Below are positions 7,250-11,746 of a stretch of DNA of 24,149 nucleotides, piece after piece. Every line of letters begins with the position of its first letter. Positions within the stretch are counted from its first letter, which is position 1. This DNA is from a virus. The notes beneath the pieces are model-generated. The model was not told the origin of the DNA and ran no database searches. It was given only the letters and a program-made list of their open reading frames with translations. The stretch covers positions 1-24,149 of the IMG/VR virus record IMGVR_UViG_3300030450_001844; one strand, written 5' to 3'. The position numbers and the translations under genes were made by a program.

Positions 7250-7558
7250 CTAAAACAGAGACATCTGTCCTTCGGTCTGCCTTTTTTCTACTACCCATTC
7301 AAGTAAATCTTTTATCGGAATGTAGTATGCTCTACCTATTTTACCTTTGGTTATTACAGGATACTGCAATGCCTTCTCTTTAGTGATACGATAAGTATCA
7401 GGGTACAAGTATTTACCTTTTTTGTTCTTGTATCCTATCTTCAAGTTAACGTAGCCGTAGTGGGCAAACCTGTAATCTGCTATGGAAACTGCTCTTTGGC
7501 CTCCTAGTTCCTTACAATTCCACATAGGTTCTTCTATTGTATAAGTGTTAAGCAGCAT
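7250..7558 (-). CDS. 102-residue protein ending in a beta-clamp-binding motif
   Basis: The last five residues are QMSLF, a close fit to the consensus QL(S/D)LF by which bacterial proteins dock on the DNA polymerase sliding clamp. Being at the extreme C-terminus after a flexible stretch (KRQTEGQ) is the usual place for such a peptide. The body is basic and aromatic-rich, with YRITKEKALQYPVI and 'GRAYYIPIKDLLEW' resembling a small helix-turn-helix or excisionase-like fold (weak impression). It may recruit, block or use the host clamp during replication (inference). The start has the standard GGGGGAGTAACA leader. The gene lies in the early part of the leftward operon. Confidence 0.6.
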   Translation of the reverse strand: MLLNTYTIEEPMWNCKELGGQRAVSIADYRFAHYGYVNLKIGYKNKKGKYLYPDTYRITKEKALQYPVITKGKIGRAYYIPIKDLLEWVVEKRQTEGQMSLF

Positions 7559-7560
7559 TG

Positions 7561-7743
7561 TTACTCCCCCTTATGTTTCTCGTATACGTTGAATATTTTT
7601 TTCATGCAATCTGTATGAAACCATGTTTCTGCTACGTCATTTACATTGATCCAACCATCATCAATATCTGCACCTATAATTCCTTCTGCCTGTCCTTCAA
7701 TAGCTTTGTAGCAACAGGCACAGTCTACTTCATTCCAACTCAT
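7561..7743 (-). CDS. 60-residue zinc-binding (CxxC...HxxC) protein
   Basis: Metal ligands are visible as C8-A-C10-C11 and H43-T-D-C46, the spacing of a small treble-clef or LIM-like zinc knuckle. The rest is acidic and aromatic. Such mini-proteins in phage early regions often bind nucleic acid or host proteins, but no specific role can be inferred. The ATG has AAGGAGAATAAAA upstream and lies inside the last codons of the preceding gene (14-base overlap). The stop is two bases before the start of the clamp-motif gene. Confidence 0.6.
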   Translation of the reverse strand: MSWNEVDCACCYKAIEGQAEGIIGADIDDGWINVNDVAETWFHTDCMKKIFNVYEKHKGE

Positions 7744-8077
7744 TTTTATTCTCCTTATGTTCTAGTGTCAAAAATGTATCTACTTCAAGCTCTTTTGCTT
7801 TATCCTCATCATGCGACACATCTATACCAAACTTATCTAGCACTTCTGTAAAACTATCTATTACATCTTCTACATCTGCACTTACTTGAGTAATACTAAT
7901 GGATTCAAACTCGTTTATTCTCCTATGCTCTTCCATTTCTTCTTGTTGACAATATAATGTTATTCCAAAATCGTATCCTTCTTTATATCCAGGTGTTCTT
8001 TTGGAATCGTCTCTAGTTCCATTTAACAGACCATCACTAACACCATCTTTAAATTCTTTTATATTAAATTCAGGCAT
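7730..8077 (-). CDS. Hypothetical acidic protein, 115 residues
   Basis: The N-terminal 45 residues contain a run of small and aromatic residues, NGTRDDSKRTPGYKEGYDFG, which resembles short 'GY-EGYDFG' motifs of other small phage proteins. The rest is a strongly acidic helical tail (EDVIDSFTEVLDKFGIDV and DEDKAKELEVD). It has no membrane span, and its role is unknown. The start is supported by AAGGAGCATAACA, which lies within the end of the 29-residue gene upstream. Confidence 0.55.
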   Translation of the reverse strand: MPEFNIKEFKDGVSDGLLNGTRDDSKRTPGYKEGYDFGITLYCQQEEMEEHRRINEFESISITQVSADVEDVIDSFTEVLDKFGIDVSHDEDKAKELEVDTFLTLEHKENKNELE

Positions 8078-8159
8078 TGTTATGCTCCTTATATATTTTA
8101 GTTAGTTTCTTTTTAAGATCATCAAAACCTTTTGCTGTTATCCTTATACGTTTAATCAT
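8070..8159 (-). CDS. 29-residue basic small protein
   Basis: A short gene: the ATG at 8157-8159 has AAGGAGTTAAT directly upstream and overlaps the TGA of the 8156-8599 gene as ATGA, the classic sign of translational coupling. The product (MIKRIRITAKGFDDLKKKLT, then nine more residues) is basic and amphipathic. It ends with TGA at 8070-8072, eight bases into the following gene, whose ribosome-binding site it contains. Without it there would be a 78-base gap in an otherwise tightly packed operon. I know no family for it. It could also be a mere coupling leader. Confidence 0.55.
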   Translation of the reverse strand: MIKRIRITAKGFDDLKKKLTKIYKEHNNA

Positions 8160-8599
8160 ATTAACTCCTTGTATGCGTCAATTTCAGCCTTGTAGATGTA
8201 TTCACGTTCTCTAATGTCCTTGATATAATTCTCCAAGTATTCAAATGCAGAATCTAAATCCTTAAATTTCTTATCAGTTAATTGTTTTATTTCTTGTCTA
8301 CCTTTTGAGTCGTAAGTAAGCACACGAATGGTACAAAGCTTATCAAATAGTAGGTGAGGGTATACGTCAAAATGATAGCCACCTAGCATACCTCGTAATT
8401 TTTCAGATATAACCTTATCTGTAGTAAAAAAGAAGTAATGACTGCGTTCTTCTATTATTTCTTCGTAAACGTAGTTACAATTGAATCCTGATCCAAAATG
8501 TTTCATAGTTTCCTGGTCGAAGAAATATGATCCTTGTTCTTTGTTCTCTTGTCTTATAGCATCGATTGTTAAATCAGATACCTTTAATAATCTGCTCAT
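8156..8599 (-). CDS. Hypothetical protein, 147 residues
   Basis: The N-terminal part, AIRQENKEQGSYFFDQETM followed by KHFGS, resembles small phage proteins with a 'G-x-FF-x(3)-TM-x-FF-S' signature seen next to early genes in many phages. From memory these are a domain of unknown function. A second aromatic strand follows (HYFFFTTDKV), and then a helical, charged C-terminus. It has no catalytic motif. The ATG is preceded by ACGGAGTAACACA, the operon's standard leader. It ends in an ATGA overlap with the 29-residue gene. A 56-base AT-rich gap lies upstream of it. Confidence 0.6.
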   Translation of the reverse strand: MSRLLKVSDLTIDAIRQENKEQGSYFFDQETMKHFGSGFNCNYVYEEIIEERSHYFFFTTDKVISEKLRGMLGGYHFDVYPHLLFDKLCTIRVLTYDSKGRQEIKQLTDKKFKDLDSAFEYLENYIKDIREREYIYKAEIDAYKELI

Positions 8600-8655
8600 T
8601 GTGTTACTCCGTATTTAAAATATTAATATTCCAATCTAAGCCAATTCTCGTATTT

Positions 8656-8943
8656 TTATAATTGTTTATCCTCTCTTCCTTTTAGATAGTTTTTAAATTG
8701 ATCTGTAAGGTTCATGTATTCATCTGTGACGTTAGTATTCCAATATCCTTCTTTAGAATTGAATAAGCATTTATATATGGTCACATTCCATGCATCATCA
8801 ATGTCATCATCATCATGCCAAAAGTTTATGTCTAGCATTCTTCCTTTAAACATATCCATTTCCCACCAATCGCCCTCACGTGATTCTTTCCATTTCTTAT
8901 ATACTCCGTAAAGATCATCCATTGTTATAAGATTGTTAGGCAT
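8656..8943 (-). CDS. Acidic tryptophan-rich protein, 95 residues
   Basis: A small acidic protein with many aromatic residues (EGDWWEMDMF and FWHDDDDIDDAW). Its strongly acidic centre suggests either a metal site or DNA mimicry, as in some phage anti-host proteins, but this is only an impression from composition. The start has CAGGAGTAAATAACA upstream. That leader is part of the first copy of the repeat that flanks the gp88-like gene. Confidence 0.55.
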   Translation of the reverse strand: MPNNLITMDDLYGVYKKWKESREGDWWEMDMFKGRMLDINFWHDDDDIDDAWNVTIYKCLFNSKEGYWNTNVTDEYMNLTDQFKNYLKGREDKQL

Positions 8944-8963
8944 TGTTATTTACTCCTGGATAT

Positions 8964-8987
8964 TAAGGTTTGATGATACCGAATTTA
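8964..8987 (-). repeat. 24-bp repeat flanking the gp88-like gene, downstream copy
   Basis: Matches 9683-9706 at 23 of 24 positions, and similarity continues more loosely through the adjoining ribosome-binding site to the next start codon (about 8941-8987 against 9663-9706). This copy includes the stop codon of the gp88-like gene. Neither copy forms an obvious hairpin. Confidence 0.75.
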
Positions 8988-9665
8988 ATGTTTTGCATAT
9001 GCTACGTTTTTAACTTCTGGATTCCAACATGCTCTACAATCTAAACATTGATTTTCTTGTTTAGGTGCTGGACATTTGAAAGTTTTATAATTAATTTCGT
9101 TTGATGGTTTTGTTGATACTGTACTTGTTGGCAAATTATATTTATTCTTAGTTGGTGCAACATCTACCATATGAGCAGATAATCGAATAACTAGATTTTT
9201 TGGTTTGGTGTTAACTTTCATATAATCATTGACTATCTTATATTCTCTAGTAGGTAGCCAGTGTTTAACGTTAGGTGTTAACTCTGCTACTTTTGATATT
9301 TTTTGTAGATGTTCTACGTCTATTAAATCGCCACTATCGTGCCATCTAAATATAGCAATTCCGAATTTTTCATACTCATAATTTATATCAAATGCCATAG
9401 CCTCAACCCATTGAGGATTATTTTTTATAGCCTCATACCTACGCATTCCAGCAGGTATTATAGTTTTTGCATATTTTAGGTAATTACCTTTTAAGGCATA
9501 ACATCCACTACAAGTTGAGCCTTTAATGTTAACTAATTTACTACCTGTATTGCACATGATCGCTGGTGTATTGTAGCTTTTACATGGCATTTTAGACGTA
9601 GCAGTTAATCCTTGATGAATTTGTTTTGCTTGGTTTCTATTTGTGACAGATTTTAATAATGTCAT
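8985..9665 (-). CDS. gp88-family phage protein (function unknown)
   Basis: A 226-residue protein with the hallmarks I associate with the phage gp88 family: KMPCKSYN near residue 25, CNTGSKLVNIKGSTCSGCYA (38-57) with a CxxC pair, the block FRWHDSGDL (106-114), and WLPTREYKIVNDY (about 136-148). The C-terminus adds CLDCRACW and another upstream Cys. The conserved cysteines suggest a bound metal or iron-sulfur cluster. The family's activity is not known to me. The start carries the standard TGGAGTAACACA leader. The gene is bracketed by two copies of a 24-bp repeat, so it may be a cassette inserted into the operon. Confidence 0.75.
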   Translation of the reverse strand: MTLLKSVTNRNQAKQIHQGLTATSKMPCKSYNTPAIMCNTGSKLVNIKGSTCSGCYALKGNYLKYAKTIIPAGMRRYEAIKNNPQWVEAMAFDINYEYEKFGIAIFRWHDSGDLIDVEHLQKISKVAELTPNVKHWLPTREYKIVNDYMKVNTKPKNLVIRLSAHMVDVAPTKNKYNLPTSTVSTKPSNEINYKTFKCPAPKQENQCLDCRACWNPEVKNVAYAKH

Positions 9666-9682
9666 TGTGTTACTCCAGGTTC

Positions 9683-9706
9683 TAAGGTTTTATGATACCG
9701 AATTTA
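9683..9706 (-). repeat. 24-bp repeat flanking the gp88-like gene, upstream copy
   Basis: The partner of 8964-8987, with one mismatch. It occupies the gap between the stop of the zinc-ribbon gene and the ribosome-binding site of the gp88-like gene. Confidence 0.75.
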
Positions 9707-9711
9707 TTTAG

Positions 9712-9948
9712 TTAGGATCGTAAATATGCAAAATAACTGTTTTCTCGTGCTGTATCAATAATTGTGTATTTGCTACAGTCAAGACATTTAATATTGAAGG
9801 TTCGTGGTCGATCTTTGCTATATATGTATAAAACACACTCTTTTTTGTTTACTTGTTGTTCGCCACACTCCACACAAGTTGAATTGCATTTGTCCGTTAT
9901 GTAAATATAATTTTCGATATCTGCCATTCGTGAATTGCTTTTAGCCAT
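9712..9948 (-). CDS. Small zinc-ribbon protein, first gene of the leftward operon
   Basis: A 78-residue protein with ligands C21, C25-V-E-C28 and C55-L-D-C58, the two knuckles of a zinc ribbon separated by a beta-rich stretch (CVLYIYSKDRPRTFNIKC). Such ribbons bind nucleic acid or RNA polymerase, and as the first gene after the promoter it could be an early regulator (inference). The start codon has TTGGAGTAACAAA directly upstream, and a near-perfect extended -10 box lies about 33 bases before the ATG. Ser and Asn residues at the N-terminus are probably disordered. Confidence 0.65.
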   Translation of the reverse strand: MAKSNSRMADIENYIYITDKCNSTCVECGEQQVNKKECVLYIYSKDRPRTFNIKCLDCSKYTIIDTARENSYFAYLRS

Positions 9949-9977
9949 TTTGTTACTCCAATAATTTAACCTATGAA

Positions 9978-9989
9978 TAAATTATATCA
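9978..9989 (-). promoter_or_regulatory. Extended -10 promoter of the leftward operon
   Basis: Read on the minus strand, this is TGATATAATTTA: a perfect TATAAT (9981-9986) with the TG of an extended -10 in the correct place. No good -35 is visible (the best spacing gives TATTCT), which fits an extended -10 promoter. Transcription would start near 9974, leaving a leader of about 25 bases with GGAGTAACA before the first gene. The same 12 bases recur at 10977-10988. Confidence 0.6.
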
Positions 9990-10072
9990 TATAATGTTAC
10001 TGTAGAATAGCAATAGTATATAAATAACATAGCTACATTTAAATCAATTATTGCAATGTTAGCAAATAACGG

Positions 10073-10091
10073 AAAAACTATAAAAATATAG
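10073..10091 (-). terminator. Weak leftward terminator candidate
   Basis: On the minus strand this reads CTATA, TTTT, TATAG and then five T. The stem is five pairs, almost all A-T, with a four-base loop and an immediate U tract. More T runs lie just upstream on the same strand (10096-10140). The stem is weak, so the call is tentative. The site is well placed, just before the promoter of the leftward operon, to end any RNA started at the upstream promoter copy. Confidence 0.3.
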
Positions 10092-10173
10092 CGAAAATGC
10101 CCATAAAAAAACATAAAAAACAGTAAAACAGTAAACAAAAAAGTAACAGTAATATACAATAGCTAATGATAAC

Positions 10174-10246
10174 CAATGGTAGCTAGAGGGTTTTTGGTGC
10201 TGTTGTATATGCACCAGTCCATAACACGCAACATAAAAACCCATTG
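10174..10246. repeat. Nested inverted repeat
   Basis: The outer arms are GGGTTTTT (10188-10195) with AAAAACCC (10235-10242). A further CAAT (10174-10177) can pair with ATTG (10243-10246). An inner stem, TGGTGC (10195-10200) with GCACCA (10211-10216), has a 10-base loop. It has no U tract in the right place for a terminator. It could be a structured RNA domain or a protein-binding site. Confidence 0.5.
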
Positions 10247-10261
10247 CAAAGTTTCAAAGGC

Positions 10262-10600
10262 TACAAGTAGCTAACACGTAGGCACATTGCAACAATGGCA
10301 GCAATTGAAACAGCAACAATTAAAAACAAAAGGTTGCGTTGTCTTTGGTATTGGTACAATGACGAAGGCACAAGCAACCCAACAACCCAAAACCCAACAC
10401 AGCAGACACAACGCCGACACCAACAGCAACCCAATAACCTGGCTACGGAGAGTGACAATGGCAACAGCTTGCATTAGTAGCATTGGACGCAGTCCTTTGA
10501 TACTAGGGCAAGGGGGTAGCCCTTGGCATCTCGTAGTAGTAGTGGTATCTACCCCTGCCAATTTAGTTTTTGTAAAAAGCCCCTTTTACCCAAACCCCTG
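10262..10600. other. Gene-free segment with strong A/C strand bias and short repeats
   Basis: The plus strand from about 10262 to 10445 is made largely of CAA, CAG and AACCCAA-type words (AACCCAA or close variants recur between 10374 and 10435), with few T. Open frames exist on both strands, but none has a ribosome-binding site and their proteins are low-complexity (for example MQQWQQLKQQQ), so I do not call genes. A 6-bp hairpin, CAAGGG (10509-10514) with CCCTTG (10520-10525), and a (GTA)n patch follow, then GTAAAA with TTTTAC near 10572-10589. Such biased, repeat-rich DNA between divergent operons could be a replication origin or part of an untranslated RNA. Confidence 0.4.
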
Positions 10601-10606
10601 TAACTA

Positions 10607-10704
10607 GTTACTACTGTTACTGTTACTGTTACTATAACTCCTCTTTAGTTACTTATCCGTTATATAGTTACTAGTTACTAGTTACTATAGTAACTAGTGT
10701 TACT
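10607..10704. repeat. Array of nine GTTACT hexamers
   Basis: GTTACT occurs nine times in 98 bases (starting at 10607, 10616, 10622, 10628, 10648, 10667, 10674, 10681 and 10699), partly as head-to-tail GTTACTGTTACT and partly as GTTACTA units. Inverted copies (AGTAAC) are interspersed. Read backwards, AGTAAC is also the core of the operon's GGAGTAACA ribosome-binding site, but there are no start codons here. Possible protein-binding iterons. Confidence 0.8.
10677..10698. repeat. Perfect 22-bp palindrome
   Basis: The two halves, ACTAGTTACTA and TAGTAACTAGT, are exact reverse complements with no spacer. It ends the GTTACT array and directly precedes the alternating purine-pyrimidine tract. Candidate operator, initiator-binding or nicking site. 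Confidence 0.85.
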
Positions 10705-10743
10705 ACGTGCGTGCGTGTGTACGCGTGTACGTGCGTGCGTATA
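10704..10743. other. 40-bp perfectly alternating purine-pyrimidine tract
   Basis: Every base from 10704 to 10743 alternates pyrimidine and purine, mostly as GT, GC and AC steps, with the 13-bp word TACGTGCGTGCGT present twice (10704-10716 and 10728-10740). Such DNA can adopt the left-handed Z form under negative supercoiling. It stands out sharply from the AT-rich surroundings. Confidence 0.85.
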
Positions 10744-10760
10744 GGGGGTGATTTTTCGTT

Positions 10761-10819
10761 GGTAATTTGGGAGGGCTGGAGTAATAAACGAAGTGGAGAA
10801 GTCATGTGATTACCAGCCC
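10761..10819. repeat. Two overlapping, mutually exclusive inverted repeats
   Basis: GGTAAT (10761-10766) can pair with ATTACC (10809-10814). GGGCTGG (10773-10779) can pair with CCAGCCC (10813-10819). The two right arms share bases 10813-10814, so only one stem can form completely. This could be an RNA switch or two operator half-sites. It has no poly-T run. Confidence 0.5.
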
Positions 10820-10848
10820 CTTACTATTTTATACGTTATATGACGTTA

Positions 10849-10879
10849 TTGACAATAATAGTAGATATGAACGTATTTT
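10849..10879 (+). promoter_or_regulatory. Candidate rightward (late) promoter
   Basis: A perfect TTGACA (10849-10854) is followed by TATTTT (10874-10879) at a spacing of 19, longer than the usual 17. Transcription would start near 10886, just before the hairpin at 10891. No better candidate lies upstream of the late operon. A phage-specific promoter could also be used and would not be recognised here. Confidence 0.3.
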
Positions 10880-10890
10880 AGTTGGGGTTT

Positions 10891-10943
10891 AGGGAGTCAT
10901 CGGTCATTTCATAGGTTGGATCAGATGTAACCAACGACTCCCT
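10891..10943. repeat. Hairpin I: 8-bp inverted repeat with inner stem
   Basis: AGGGAGTC (10891-10898) pairs with GACTCCCT (10936-10943). Directly inside the right arm, GTTGG (10915-10919) pairs with CCAAC (10931-10935) across an 11-base loop, so the two stems would stack. It has no poly-T tail, so I do not call it a terminator. It lies at the predicted start of the late leader. Confidence 0.6.
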
Positions 10944-10976
10944 GATGTCTATTTGTTGGAGTAACAACAATAGGAT

Positions 10977-10988
10977 TAAATTATATCA
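10977..10988 (-). promoter_or_regulatory. Second copy of the extended -10 promoter, leftward
   Basis: The minus strand reads TGATATAATTTA, identical to the promoter of the leftward operon at 9978-9989. Here a partial -35, TTGGTG, lies 16 bases upstream. It would start an RNA near 10973 running leftwards through the gene-free region. GGAGTAACAACAATA (10958-10972, plus strand) nearby resembles the operon's ribosome-binding site but has no start codon. Confidence 0.45.
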
Positions 10989-10997
10989 CAAAAAAGC

Positions 10998-11055
10998 ACA
11001 CCACCAAAGTAAAATTGTGCATCAGTTTTCGTTTGATTAGTGTCTTTGATGGTGT
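10998..11055. repeat. Hairpin II: 12-bp inverted repeat with one mismatch
   Basis: ACACCACCAAAG (10998-11009) pairs with CTTTGATGGTGT (11044-11055) at 11 of 12 positions, with a 34-base loop. It lies between hairpins I and III upstream of the late operon. Confidence 0.6.
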
Positions 11056-11082
11056 TCTTTACATTGTAGCAAATATGTCAAG

Positions 11083-11169
11083 GCAAGGGTGACCTGGTTT
11101 AGTACAGAGATACATTATCAGACGGACGCAATAGTGAGGCAGTTCACTTCTCTGGTTTACGACCCTTGC
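11083..11169 (+). ncRNA. Hairpin III: 87-nt multi-stem RNA-like element before the first late gene
   Basis: The closing stem is GCAAGGGT (11083-11090) with ACCCTTGC (11162-11169), a perfect 8 bp. Inside it, CAGAGA (11105-11110) pairs with TCTCTG (11149-11154), and AGTGA (11133-11137) pairs with TCACT (11144-11148) around a six-base loop. Three nested perfect stems in 87 bases suggest a real folded RNA or a cis-acting leader structure (antitermination or translational control). The length and closing stem resemble a tRNA with a long variable arm, but no T-arm or anticodon arm fits, so I do not call a tRNA. The strand is chosen because the late operon starts 22 bases downstream. The stems could equally form on the minus-strand RNA. 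Confidence 0.35.
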
Positions 11170-11191
11170 AATTCTATGTTAGCATATTGGT

Positions 11192-11635
11192 ATGTTAGCG
11201 AAGATAGAGGTTTGTCCTAGGTGTTCTGGGCAAATTAGTAATTCTGGGAGTATTTTTGGATTTTCAGGGTATACAGAGATTTGCTGCATACATTGTGGGT
11301 GGGCTGAATATATATATGAAGAAGATAAAAGCAAGAGGCCTAGAGAGTATTTTGACAGACAGATAGTGCCTTATGATGAGGCTTTGATTTCTGAGAAAAA
11401 GAAAGACAGGCCTAAGTATGGGTATCCTGATATAGAGGTATATACGGACTTCACAGTTTTCAATTCTGGATTTGAAAGGATTGTTATTTCTAGCAGGTGT
11501 CCATTTTGTGATAGAGACAAGAAAACTTACAAATCGAAGAAAACCAGAAGGCTTAATTTACTAAGAAGTGTTTGCGAAAAGAAACATGTGTGGTATTTTA
11601 ATGTAAAGGACAAAGAACCTATTTCATGGAGGTGA
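11192..11635 (+). CDS. Double zinc-finger protein, first gene of the late operon
   Basis: A 147-residue protein with an N-terminal zinc ribbon (C8-P-R-C11 and C32-I-H-C35) and a second cysteine cluster near the C-terminus (C103-P-F-C106, then C128 and H132). Between them lies a charged, Tyr-rich segment. Two metal knuckles suggest nucleic-acid binding, perhaps regulation of the late operon or DNA packaging (inference from position). The ATG at 11192 is the only possible Met in the frame, and the frame is closed just upstream. No Shine-Dalgarno sequence precedes it, which is unusual here. The next gene follows three bases after the stop, with a GGAGGTGAT site spanning this gene's end. Confidence 0.6.
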   Translation: MLAKIEVCPRCSGQISNSGSIFGFSGYTEICCIHCGWAEYIYEEDKSKRPREYFDRQIVPYDEALISEKKKDRPKYGYPDIEVYTDFTVFNSGFERIVISSRCPFCDRDKKTYKSKKTRRLNLLRSVCEKKHVWYFNVKDKEPISWR

Positions 11636-11638
11636 TAC

Positions 11639-11746
11639 ATGCCTAAAGTAGGAAAGAAGAAGTTTCCCTATACTAAATCTGGTATGGCTAGAGCTAAGAA
11701 AGCTGCTAAGAAAACTGGCAGAAAAATGAAAAAGAAGAAGTATTAA
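11639..11746 (+). CDS. 35-residue very basic phage protein
   Basis: The ATG at 11639 follows GGAGGTGATAC, the strongest ribosome-binding site in the region. The product begins MPKVGKKKFPYTKSGMARAK and continues with repeated Lys and Ala to a KKKKY end. About 18 of 35 residues are Lys or Arg. Near-identical mini-proteins occur beside terminase genes in many environmental podoviruses (from memory). They are probably DNA-binding or virion-associated, but no function is established. Its stop shares one base with the ATG of the next gene (TAATG), so the two are translationally coupled. Confidence 0.75.
   Translation: MPKVGKKKFPYTKSGMARAKKAAKKTGRKMKKKKY

Noticed and set aside
9971-10244. Two minus-strand open frames with hydrophobic products
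   Set aside because: They arise from T-rich DNA, overlap each other and the promoter region, and lack ribosome-binding sites.
10261-10607. Open frames of 60-106 codons on both strands in the gene-free region
   Set aside because: No ribosome-binding sites, overlapping frames on both strands, and low-complexity products that follow the CAA/CAG repeats.
10607-10704. CRISPR array
   Set aside because: The repeated unit is only six bases with irregular short spacing, and there are no spacers or cas genes.
10946-11091. Plus-strand open stretch after GGAGTAACAACAATA
   Set aside because: There is no ATG or GTG near the ribosome-binding-like sequence. The only later starts (TTG at 11015, ATG at 11074) have no leader and give tiny products.
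11083-11170. tRNA gene
   Set aside because: The closing stem and length are suggestive, but no T-arm precedes the 3' strand and no anticodon arm of five pairs can be drawn on either strand.
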